Positions 1 to 6,283 of a DNA stretch of 6,669 bases are shown here, in pieces (positions within the stretch are counted from its first letter, which is position 1; the number at the start of each line of letters is the position of its first letter). The stretch is taken from the NCBI GenBank assembly GCA_028710055.1, contig JAQUSX010000037.1, forward strand, positions 1 to 6,669, read 5' to 3'. Below the pieces are notes generated by a model. The model saw only the letters and a program-made list of their open reading frames with translations. It made no database searches and was not told the DNA's origin. Source of the DNA: Clostridia bacterium. GTDB lineage: Bacteria > Bacillota > Clostridia > Christensenellales > CAG-314. The position numbers and the translations under genes are program-made.

Positions 1-335
1 ATCTAATTAAGAAAAATTTTGATAAAAAACAAAATTTCTAGCTATTCCTTTAAACTAAAATAATTTTATATCGGCTTTTTAAGCTGTTAAAATTTAACTT
101 AATTGATAATTTTTTTACGGATTTTTAATATTATCAAAACTTAAAAATTCTGTCGTTTAAAAATTTTTTGCTTTCTTATTATAAACGACGTATTAAAAAC
201 ACGCAAACATTATAAAACAAAAATATAAAAAAATGACTTTTTTCATAACAAAAAGACGAACCGAAAAACTCAGTCCGTCTTAAAAATTATTAAGCTATTA
301 TTTTAGTTAAAAGTTTTTCACTATTAGATTGAAAC
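1..335. other. AT-rich intergenic stretch without a recognisable gene
   Basis: No open frame here has a convincing start, ribosome binding site and protein-like composition. The DNA is strongly AT-rich. It contains the terminator of the peptidase gene (253-281, listed separately) and several short inverted repeats: 14-21 with 30-37, 86-91 with 93-98 (GTTAAA-A-TTTAAC), 103-110 with 130-137, and 152-159 with 182-189 (GTCGTTTA / TAAACGAC). The last is the only one with appreciable GC in its arms. The others are what such AT-rich DNA yields by chance. No RNA gene or riboswitch is recognisable. Confidence 0.6.
253..281 (-). terminator. Rho-independent terminator of the M1 peptidase gene
   Basis: Read on the minus strand this is a 12-bp stem, AAGACGGACTGA with TCGGTTCGTCTT (two G-U wobbles), closing a 5-nt GTTTT loop. 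The stem's terminal UU continues into three more U (250-252). It begins about 55 nt beyond the stop codon of the leftward peptidase gene, where an intrinsic terminator is expected. On the plus strand the hairpin is followed by A residues, so it should work leftward only. Confidence 0.8.
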
Positions 336-1820
336 TTACTTCACTTGAGAGAGAATGTCTTTGCCTGTAAGATAAGCTTCAAACCAGCCCGTAAGGTCCA
401 CTCCGTAGACGATTGAAAAGCCGTCTATCATATCCTGCGCCGAAGCGATTTCCAGCTTGTTGGTATCTATATAACTAAGCAAGGCTTTTTTGAATCTCGC
501 TTCACCCATCGTGTCATATAGGTCGTAAAACATCAAACAGCCTTTTACGTAAGCGGCGTAAACGTATTCCTGTTCGGAAACAAACTCATTCAGCGGCTTT
601 TGCATAGACGTATCGAAAGTATTTAGATAACTTGAAAGCACATCTACATAAGTGGTGTAAGATTTCATCATTGTAGCTATTTCCGTTTTCATATCATATC
701 CGTACTCGGAATGAGCATCAAAAAACATCAAGGTTACGAATTCCGTTAAGCCTTCGTCCATCCAAGCGTCGCGGTACTGGTCGTTTCCGACAAGTCCGTA
801 AAGCCATTGATGCGCTATTTCGTGCACAATGCTCCATTGATAATCCTCATTTTCCTGCTCCGCCGAAACCATCACCAATCTCGGGTATTCCATTCCGCCG
901 AAACAAAAATCAGCTTGCGCCACGGTTAAAGTCGGGTATGGATACGCTCCGAATAGGTTATTGAAATATTCCAAAGCCTGCTCGCATATAGCTGCGTTTT
1001 GTTCGTAATTTTCATCGTCAAAATATAAATAAGTCAAAGTTGTTTTGCCTGTTACTTTTTCTTGAGCGGTATAGTTTTTGCTTAAAATCAAGGCAAAATC
1101 ACGCACGCTTTTCGCCGCATAAGTTCTTTTTACCCCGCCCGTTATTTGCTCGGTAAGTATCAAGTCGCCGCTGGTGCCAACAACGAAATTTTCGGGAGCA
1201 ATTAGTCCTACTTCAAAATTCGCCATTTCGCTGATAAACGGATCGCCGTTGCAGCAGTAGCTGTCGGTCAAAAATTCGCCGTTTCTAATGACGCATAAAA
1301 TCGGGAAAAAATTCCCCATATTGACGGTATTGTCGCCGTAACCGAGCCTATGCTTAATATTAGCGAGTTGTATTTCAAAAATCATTTCCACTTCCACGCT
1401 TTGACCGGGATACAGGCTTTTGCCCAAAGGCACTTCCAAAATATCGTTATCGTCACCGCCTATCGAATAAGCGGCGTCAACGCCGTCAACGCTTATTTTG
1501 TCAAAATTTATTTCGCCGTAACTGTAACCGTTTACATATGCTTTCACTTTTTGATTTTGCGCTACTATAGGCATCGGCGCGTCTTGACGGTATGCGTTGG
1601 CAAAGATATGAAATTTTAACACGTCAAAAGTGTTTTCAGTATCGTTTGTAAAAACAAAAGTCTCCACGCCCGATATTATTTGGCTCTCTTCATCATATGA
1701 AAGCTGAATAATGTATTTATTAAGATTTTGACTCGCTTTATCGATATAGTCGCCGCCGCACGCAGCCAAACATGACAGCGCAAAGACCAAAACGAGAACG
1801 ACGCAGATTTTTTTATTCAT
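336..1820 (-). CDS. M1 family zinc metallopeptidase, membrane-anchored lipoprotein
   Basis: Predicted extracytoplasmic aminopeptidase-like enzyme of 494 residues. The N-terminus is a lipoprotein signal peptide: MNKK, a hydrophobic core, then lipobox LAAC with Cys21 as the lipidated residue, followed by GGD. Residues 35-250 resemble the M1 N-terminal beta domain. The catalytic domain has GGMEYP (308-313), the counterpart of the GAMEN substrate-binding loop. It also has HEIAH (333-337) and Glu356 in WMDEG, giving the exact HEXXH-X18-E zinc site, with Glu334 as the general base. Tyr424 in YVKG corresponds to the proton-donor tyrosine (YEKG in leukotriene A4 hydrolase). All catalytic residues are present, so it should be active. 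It is shorter than the large M1 aminopeptidases (about 850-900 residues) and lacks their long C-terminal helical domain. Short lipoprotein M1 enzymes occur in Clostridia. GGGGAG precedes the ATG by 4 nt. The gene stands alone, divergent from thpR, with its own terminator. The substrate is unknown; peptide scavenging or processing at the membrane face is inferred. Confidence 0.9.
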   Translation of the reverse strand: MNKKICVVLVLVFALSCLAACGGDYIDKASQNLNKYIIQLSYDEESQIISGVETFVFTNDTENTFDVLKFHIFANAYRQDAPMPIVAQNQKVKAYVNGYSYGEINFDKISVDGVDAAYSIGGDDNDILEVPLGKSLYPGQSVEVEMIFEIQLANIKHRLGYGDNTVNMGNFFPILCVIRNGEFLTDSYCCNGDPFISEMANFEVGLIAPENFVVGTSGDLILTEQITGGVKRTYAAKSVRDFALILSKNYTAQEKVTGKTTLTYLYFDDENYEQNAAICEQALEYFNNLFGAYPYPTLTVAQADFCFGGMEYPRLVMVSAEQENEDYQWSIVHEIAHQWLYGLVGNDQYRDAWMDEGLTEFVTLMFFDAHSEYGYDMKTEIATMMKSYTTYVDVLSSYLNTFDTSMQKPLNEFVSEQEYVYAAYVKGCLMFYDLYDTMGEARFKKALLSYIDTNKLEIASAQDMIDGFSIVYGVDLTGWFEAYLTGKDILSQVK

Positions 1821-1940
1821 AATACTCCCCGCTATATTTTCTACTTATTTATATGACGGATTTTGTCGATATATGATTTGCGCTTGCGCGGAGGGTAAAT
1901 ATGATGTAAAATTATTAAAACAAAAATTCACGGAGGGCGT
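1821..1940. promoter_or_regulatory. Divergent intergenic region, peptidase / thpR
   Basis: About 120 bp separate the two start codons, so both genes must be transcribed from here. The thpR promoter is listed separately. For the leftward peptidase gene, minus-strand reading shows TCGACA (5/6 to the -35 consensus) and a TATAAA further down, but their spacing (10 nt) is wrong, so no leftward promoter can be fixed. A short imperfect inverted repeat, ATATGAC (1851-1857) against GTC-G-ATAT (1865-1872), lies in the middle and could be a regulator site or chance. Confidence 0.4.
1884..1912 (+). promoter_or_regulatory. Probable sigma-A promoter of thpR
   Basis: TTGCGC (1884-1889, 4/6 to TTGACA) and TAAAAT (1907-1912, 5/6 to TATAAT) are 17 bp apart, the ideal spacing. 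Transcription would begin near 1919, leaving a leader of about 20 nt that contains the GGAGGG ribosome binding site (1932-1937). The -35 hexamer is the second copy of a tandem TTGCGC TTGCGC repeat (1878-1889). Confidence 0.5.
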
Positions 1941-2486
1941 ATGCGTACTTTTATCGCTTTCAAACTTCCCGAGCAGACTCTCGACAATTTAAAAAAGATG
2001 CAGGACAGCTTAAAGCAGCACGCCGACCGGGGAAATTTTACTCCGAAAGAAAATATGCACCTTACCGTTAGATTTTTAGGCGAGATTGCAATAGACACGG
2101 CACAAAAGGTAATGAAAATAATGGAAAGCTTGTCGCGTTTTCCCGCAGTTGAAATGAGCCTCCAGCAAGTTTCGACGCTAAGAGCCGCCGACGTTGTCAT
2201 AGCGAAGCTTAAAAGTCAGCCTCATTTATTTGATATTGAAAAGCTAATTACGGAAGAAACGTATAAACTGGGTATTACTGGCGAACGCAGAATATACACC
2301 CCCCATATTACGTTGATACGCAGATACCGTTTCAAACTGCCTTTTACCGAAGTGGTCAAAAACGTTACCGTTTACAACAAGCCTTTTATCGCAGACGAAA
2401 TAACTTTATTTGAAACGCAATTTAACGACGGCGCGCCCGTAAGCTACAATGAGCTTTATTCCGTAAAACTCAATAAACAACAATAA
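1941..2486 (+). CDS. thpR: RNA 2',3'-cyclic phosphodiesterase (2H phosphoesterase, ThpR/LigT family)
   Basis: Cytoplasmic enzyme of 181 residues, the usual size for the family. ThpR-type enzymes open RNA 2',3'-cyclic phosphates to 2'-phosphomonoesters; in vitro, LigT-type members also join tRNA half-molecules. Both catalytic H-x-T-x motifs of the 2H superfamily are present: HLTV (40-43, in the context MHLTVRFLG) and HITL (122-125, preceded by RRIYTP and followed by IRR). The opening MRTFIAFKLP and the closing region around ADEITLFE (151-158) also fit the family. GGAGGG lies 3 nt before the ATG, slightly close but strong, and fixes this start. The gene appears monocistronic, divergent from the peptidase gene and convergent with the YqeY-domain gene, ending in a shared bidirectional terminator. 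The natural RNA substrate is not established in bacteria; the assignment to the family is firm. Confidence 0.93.
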   Translation: MRTFIAFKLPEQTLDNLKKMQDSLKQHADRGNFTPKENMHLTVRFLGEIAIDTAQKVMKIMESLSRFPAVEMSLQQVSTLRAADVVIAKLKSQPHLFDIEKLITEETYKLGITGERRIYTPHITLIRRYRFKLPFTEVVKNVTVYNKPFIADEITLFETQFNDGAPVSYNELYSVKLNKQQ

Positions 2487-2586
2487 AAACTAAGCTAACT
2501 ATATAAATCAAGCAAACTTTGGAATTACAAATTTTAATACCCTATATAATAAAGATAAAGATAATCGTAATTTTTAAGATAACGAA

Positions 2587-2620
2587 AAACCGTTTCCATA
2601 AAAGAAACGGTTTGTTTTTT
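2587..2620. terminator. Bidirectional intrinsic terminator between thpR and the YqeY-domain gene
   Basis: A perfect 10-bp stem, AAACCGTTTC (2587-2596) with GAAACGGTTT (2604-2613), encloses a 7-nt loop. Rightward it is followed by G and then six T (2615-2620). Leftward the stem's own UUU is extended by two more U. It lies about 100 nt after the thpR stop and about 20 nt after the stop of the convergent gene (2634), so it can terminate both transcripts. The rest of 2487-2633 is AT-rich and shows nothing else. Confidence 0.88.
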
Positions 2621-2633
2621 ATTATTGATTTTT

Positions 2634-3056
2634 TTATAAATTCTTCAAAACCTGTTGGACGAGACGCATATCGCATTTTCCCGCGTAGTTTTCTTTAAAA
2701 TGTTTCATAACGGCGGGCAATGAATTGTCTGGCAGCGACAAGATAACGTCTTTTATTTCTTTTTCGCTCATTAGTTTCGGCATAAATCCGTCCACTATTA
2801 CGGCTTGCTCGGCAATAAGTTTTGCGCGCTGCTCGTTGCCTACTTTTTCGTAACCCTCTTTTTCTTCCACAAGCTCTCTTGCCGTTTTTTGCAAAACCGC
2901 CACCACGTCCGCTTCGGTTATTTCTTGTTTTAGTTCGCGTTTGCTTATTTCGCAAAGTTTAATTTTGTTTAGGACAACGCCCAAAATATTTCTGGCGTTT
3001 TCGTTGTGGTCGCGCAACGCTTGTATGTTCGCCTTTTTTATTTCGTCAAGTATCAT
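2634..3056 (-). CDS. GatB/YqeY domain-containing protein
   Basis: A 140-residue, highly charged helical protein matching free-standing YqeY-type proteins (about 150 residues). The N-terminal half (1-85) is a helical bundle with the family's ELKQ and RELVEEKEGYEK-like stretches. Residues 90-103 (FMPKLMSEKEIKDV) correspond to the YLPEQLSEEEL segment of the family. The C-terminal end (from MKHFKENYAGKCD to LVQQVLKNL) matches the conserved GkaDg...lVk..L tail. The same domain forms the C-terminus of GatB in the tRNA-dependent amidotransferase, where it contacts tRNA. The role of the solo protein is not established, and tRNA binding here is inference only. The start follows a full TAAGGAGG Shine-Dalgarno located inside the upstream gene. 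It is the second gene of a two-gene unit with the coiled-coil protein, 3 nt downstream of it, and is probably translationally coupled. Confidence 0.88.
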   Translation of the reverse strand: MILDEIKKANIQALRDHNENARNILGVVLNKIKLCEISKRELKQEITEADVVAVLQKTARELVEEKEGYEKVGNEQRAKLIAEQAVIVDGFMPKLMSEKEIKDVILSLPDNSLPAVMKHFKENYAGKCDMRLVQQVLKNL

Positions 3057-3059
3057 TTT

Positions 3060-6000
3060 TTATACTGCCTCCTTAGGTTTTGTATATCTGCAATCGGTTA
3101 CGCAGACAAATTCTATTTGATTTGAAAAATATTCTTTGAGCTTATCGTGCGACATTCCCTCGTCCAAAACGATAAACTCTGTCTTCGCTCTGCATTCGGA
3201 CGGATAAGTCAAGCGTAAAGCCACATAAATAGCTATTTTTGCGGATTTATCTAGATTTTCAAAAGGTATTTCTTCTTTGTCGCTAATAGCGGTCAATCCG
3301 CCTTTATATTTCAGCTTGAATCCCGTCATATCGCGCAAAAGTTCGTTAGCCTTGCGCAAAAAGTCGACGACTTCTTTCGGCGCAAAATCCGCTTTTTCCT
3401 GCATCTTTTCATGAGCCGTAGTCGCCGCGGCAAAAGCAGTCAAAAGCTTATCATGCGTTTCTTTTGCTCTTTCGAGGTCTTTATTAGCGATTTCAAGTTC
3501 TTTTTTAGCTTGCTTTATGCTCGCGAGCAGCACCTTATCCACAGGAGCCGTTTCGCTCACCAAACTTGCCAAATGTTTTATTCTTTCTTTTAACGCCTCG
3601 ACAGTCTTGTCGTACTCCGCCACCGTGGCGCGGGTTTTTTGAAGATCCTCGTCGGACAAATCCGCAACGCTTGCCACCCATTCCGCTTCCACGTTATTGG
3701 CAATAAATTCCTGCCGCAACTCTTCTTTTAATTTTTGGTATTCAAAATCTTTGTTTTCTTTGAGCCACATAAGCTGCTTAAAAGCTACTCTTTTGTCAAG
3801 CAGTTGAGTTTCTATAGTTGTTTTGCTGCCTATAAGCATAGTTACGTCAGCATTGCCTTCACGCTCGTCAAATTTTAATTGCTCCAAAACTTTTTCAACT
3901 TTGCCACCCGCAAGCTTTTCGGTTTGTTTGTGGGCGTACTCGATTTCGCGTTCGTTTACCTTAATGGTTTTTTCCGTTTCGGTAATAAGCTCTTTTACGC
4001 GGTTGATTTTGATATCTATTTCATCTATGCGTCCCAAAGCCGTTTTTTGTTTTGCGTAAACGGTAGCCAGACGTGCGGCGATATCGCTAAGCTCGTTTTT
4101 TGTCTGCTCGTTTAGGTGCATCATACTTTCCACGGTGCCTTGTTCGCCGTCTATTATCGAGCGCGCATCGGTCATCTGTTTCAAACGGTTTTGCGCTTCG
4201 GACAACCTGAGTTTTGCGTTATCAACGCTCTTTTTTATTTCTTTAATTTCCGTTTCGGTTCGCACGCTGTCGCCGCTTATTTCCAGTAGATAATTAGTGC
4301 CTTTATCAGTCTCGATTGCCCTTAGATAATTCGATACGGTTTCGTTGGTGTTTTCGTGTATCAACTGGTTGTAATGGTCGATAATATTTCGTTTTTCTTC
4401 ATTTAACGCGTTTATCTCGGACTGATTGATATCGATATGCCGCTGTATTTCGTCAACCGCGCCCGATATTCTTGAAGACAACTCTAACGTTTTTTGCTTT
4501 TCTTGGATTCTTATTCTCAAAGCGTTTTCCAAAGCTATAACTTCGTCATCGTTCAAATCGTTTTCCACCGCATAAACCGCGGTAGCGTCCTGATATATTT
4601 TTTGACTGTTTATAAGTACCTGACGCTTAAATTCCTCGCCTTTAATCATTCTGGTTTTACTTAATTCTTCTTCCAGCGCGTCGCAAGACTGCTTGATGCC
4701 CGTGAGCTGATAATTGGCATTTTCTCTCGCACGATAAAGGTTGCGCAATTTTTCTTTTAATGAAGTGTTAATGACGTTAAGTTTTTCAAGTTTAAAATCA
4801 ATTACCGCCATAATGGTTTCTCTTGCTTTATACGGGGAAACGGCGTGATCCAAGTCCAAAATATTTCTTAGCTGCCTTGTTTGAGTGACAAGCAGTTTTT
4901 CTCTTGAATCTATTTGATTTTCTTTGACCGTTATTTCCGCTTTGTATTTTTCAACCTGCGATTCAAGCTCGTCGATTTTTGCGTTTATGCGCACGGATTC
5001 CATCAAATCCGCAAAACCTTTATCTGGGTCGCTAAATTCGTCCATATTCGCTTTTATTTCAGCGATAGCGTCGTCCAGCGAATTAAGCCCGTTTTTGAGC
5101 GTTACTTTTTGCGCTTCAAGTTCGCCTATCTGCGTATTTAACTTCGTTAGGTTTTCGCTAAGTTTTGTGTTTCTCGCGGTAAGGTCTTTTGCGCGCGCAA
5201 GCTGATTTTCCAAGGCTTGCGTGTTCACTCTGTTTGTAATAATTTTATATATAGCGCGTTGTTTTTCGTCAAGCTGCTTAGTTACCGAAGAGTATTCGTT
5301 TTCATACCAATCAAGCTCTTTTTGGCTTTCTTCGCATTGCGTCGTAAGGTTTTTTAGCTGGTCGTTTATTCCGTCAAGAATTTTAAGTTTCGGCACGATA
5401 AAAGCCACGTTGTCATAGTCGATAAGCTGCTTGCGCTTTGTGTCAATAAACTCTTTTTTTGCCTCTAATTCTTTAAGCTGGTCACGGGCTGCGGCAAGTT
5501 CTTTCGTAAGACCGTAACTCGCGCTCTCGGCAAGCCGATTTTGAAGTTCCACAAATTTTGTTTTAATTTTGTCGGCTACGTCTTGTCTTAATTCCAAGTC
5601 CCCAACAGCAAACTCTATATCGCGCTGGTTGACTACAAGCGTTTCTTTTAGCTGTTTTTCCAGTTCTCCCTGTTTTGCTATTATTGATTCGTTAATTTTC
5701 GGGAATTGCGAAAAATCGCCGTTGTCGGAAAACTGAGAAAAGCTTTCCGTCGTTATAAAACAGCGATTGAGTATTTCATTTGGGTCTCCGCCCAAAATAG
5801 CGCGCAGATACGGAGGCACGTCCTTGCCCGTAGCCGCCTCTATCATTTTATTTTCATTGTCAAGTTTTCTTACCGTAAATACCGTTTCGCCGTCTTTTCG
5901 TCTTTTTATTACGTTATAAACGACGTCGCCTTCCAAAAAATCTACGGAAATGTCAAAATTCCCGTAATCTATTCCGCTAAAAACGTCCTTTAACAAATAC

Positions 6001-6116
6001 ATCAAAACCGCGCCTCTATTTGTCACTAGTTTTGCGCTCTCGTTTAAATCGCCCAGCGTAAATTTGTAGGCTTCTTTAGTATTCGGATTTTTGGCTTGAA
6101 CGTTGACAAGTCTCAT
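3060..6116 (-). CDS. SMC/SbcC/Rad50-like coiled-coil protein with degenerate ATPase motifs
   Basis: A 1018-residue protein with the Rad50/SMC plan: N-terminal head lobe (about 1-140), long coiled coil rich in E, K, L, Q and N (about 145-915), C-terminal head lobe (about 916-1018). The N lobe has the family's opening (MRLVNVQ) and a strand region, GNFDISVDF to YNVIKRR (52-73). The phenylalanine-rich segment 120-140 resembles the Q-loop region. The C lobe has a helix resembling the one after the ABC signature (KIAIYVALRL, 960-969) and a clear Walker B, FIVLDE (981-986). The Walker A position reads TNRGAVLMYLLKD (32-44), without GKS/GKT. The signature position reads NLDKSAK (954-960) instead of LSGGE, and the switch position reads VTDCR (1006-1010) without His. 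No CxxC zinc hook or obvious hinge domain is visible near the coil midpoint. GGAGA lies 8 nt before the ATG. Neither SbcD nor a kleisin gene is present in the window. A role in DNA structure or repair is inferred from architecture only. Confidence 0.7.
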   Translation of the reverse strand: MRLVNVQAKNPNTKEAYKFTLGDLNESAKLVTNRGAVLMYLLKDVFSGIDYGNFDISVDFLEGDVVYNVIKRRKDGETVFTVRKLDNENKMIEAATGKDVPPYLRAILGGDPNEILNRCFITTESFSQFSDNGDFSQFPKINESIIAKQGELEKQLKETLVVNQRDIEFAVGDLELRQDVADKIKTKFVELQNRLAESASYGLTKELAAARDQLKELEAKKEFIDTKRKQLIDYDNVAFIVPKLKILDGINDQLKNLTTQCEESQKELDWYENEYSSVTKQLDEKQRAIYKIITNRVNTQALENQLARAKDLTARNTKLSENLTKLNTQIGELEAQKVTLKNGLNSLDDAIAEIKANMDEFSDPDKGFADLMESVRINAKIDELESQVEKYKAEITVKENQIDSREKLLVTQTRQLRNILDLDHAVSPYKARETIMAVIDFKLEKLNVINTSLKEKLRNLYRARENANYQLTGIKQSCDALEEELSKTRMIKGEEFKRQVLINSQKIYQDATAVYAVENDLNDDEVIALENALRIRIQEKQKTLELSSRISGAVDEIQRHIDINQSEINALNEEKRNIIDHYNQLIHENTNETVSNYLRAIETDKGTNYLLEISGDSVRTETEIKEIKKSVDNAKLRLSEAQNRLKQMTDARSIIDGEQGTVESMMHLNEQTKNELSDIAARLATVYAKQKTALGRIDEIDIKINRVKELITETEKTIKVNEREIEYAHKQTEKLAGGKVEKVLEQLKFDEREGNADVTMLIGSKTTIETQLLDKRVAFKQLMWLKENKDFEYQKLKEELRQEFIANNVEAEWVASVADLSDEDLQKTRATVAEYDKTVEALKERIKHLASLVSETAPVDKVLLASIKQAKKELEIANKDLERAKETHDKLLTAFAAATTAHEKMQEKADFAPKEVVDFLRKANELLRDMTGFKLKYKGGLTAISDKEEIPFENLDKSAKIAIYVALRLTYPSECRAKTEFIVLDEGMSHDKLKEYFSNQIEFVCVTDCRYTKPKEAV
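3068..3075 (-). promoter_or_regulatory. Shine-Dalgarno of the YqeY-domain gene, embedded in the upstream gene
   Basis: Minus-strand TAAGGAGG is fully complementary to the 16S anti-Shine-Dalgarno core. It is formed by the final codons of the coiled-coil gene (CCT AAG GAG GCA GTA TAA, residues PKEAV). Eleven nt separate it from the ATG at 3056, slightly longer than ideal. A ribosome ending translation of the first gene stops directly over this site, which favours coupled re-initiation. Confidence 0.85.
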
Positions 6117-6132
6117 CTATATTTTCTCCGAT

Positions 6133-6155
6133 TTACATTTATAATTTAAATGTAA
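6133..6155. repeat. Perfect 9-bp inverted repeat upstream of the coiled-coil gene
   Basis: TTACATTTA (6133-6141) and TAAATGTAA (6147-6155) are exact inverted copies around a 5-bp TAATT spacer. The element lies 3 bp upstream of the GGAGA ribosome binding site of the coiled-coil gene. Position and symmetry fit a repressor operator for a dimeric regulator, or a hairpin in the mRNA leader. The motif is not one I can assign to a known regulator. Being AT-rich it could partly be chance, though nine exact pairs with a short spacer is more than typical here. Confidence 0.5.
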
Positions 6156-6196
6156 TGTTTCTCTTGTTTTTGACTCTCTTATATGTTAAAATTTAG

Positions 6197-6240
6197 TAAT
6201 GCGAATAAGCCTGTTACAAATACGAGGCTATTCTTCATTA
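6197..6240. repeat. Imperfect inverted repeat in the divergent region
   Basis: GAATAAGCC (6203-6211) faces GGCTATTC (6226-6233), pairing 8 bp with one bulged A around a 14-nt loop. Outside this, TAATG (6197-6201) faces CATTA (6236-6240) after a small unpaired interior. The whole spans 44 bp just upstream of the TATAAT of the DnaD-like gene. It is not followed by a T-run in either direction, so it does not look like a terminator. A regulator site is possible. Confidence 0.35.
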
Positions 6241-6246
6241 TTGTAA

Positions 6247-6252
6247 TATAAT
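6247..6252 (+). promoter_or_regulatory. Candidate -10 element of the DnaD-like gene
   Basis: This is an exact TATAAT, 31 bp before the ATG, which would start transcription near 6259 and leave a leader of about 25 nt. No good -35 hexamer is found at 16-18 bp (GAGGCT at 17 bp), and no TGn extension precedes it. An alternative is TAAAAT (6257-6262) with TTCATT (6234-6239) 17 bp upstream. Confidence 0.4.
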
Positions 6253-6283
6253 TTACTAAAATAATCAATACTTTGAGGTAAAA

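Larger units (their letters stand above)
6117..6283. promoter_or_regulatory. Divergent intergenic region, coiled-coil gene / DnaD-like gene
   Basis: This 167-bp AT-rich region must carry promoters for both directions. It contains two inverted repeats (listed separately) and a consensus TATAAT toward the DnaD-like gene. For the leftward gene, TATAAA can be read at 6143-6138 on the minus strand, inside the palindrome, but no acceptable -35 lies upstream, so the leftward promoter is unresolved. Confidence 0.5.

Noticed and set aside
14..37. Hairpin AAATTTTG / CAAAATTT at the left edge
   Set aside because: The arms are nearly pure A and T in an AT-rich stretch and there is no adjoining gene in the window to terminate; chance is the likelier explanation.
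1350..1619. Plus-strand open frame of 89 codons opposite the peptidase gene
   Set aside because: It lies wholly within the strongly supported M1 peptidase gene on the other strand, has no ribosome binding site, and its product resembles no protein family.
2545..2550. Exact TATAAT on the plus strand after thpR, possible promoter of a short RNA ending at the 2587-2620 terminator
   Set aside because: No -35 hexamer lies at a workable distance, no conserved RNA structure is visible besides the terminator, and TATAAT occurs easily in such AT-rich DNA.
3060..6116. Possible pseudogene or wrong start that would have removed the Walker A of the coiled-coil gene
   Set aside because: The frame is intact for 1018 codons, the start has a good ribosome binding site, the N-terminus already begins like SbcC/Rad50 proteins, and the region where Walker A should lie is present but altered.
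6202..6210. DnaA-box-like TTATTCGCA on the minus strand near the DnaD-like gene
   Set aside because: It differs from the TTWTNCACA consensus at one of the conserved positions, and there is no cluster of further boxes, so an origin is not supported.
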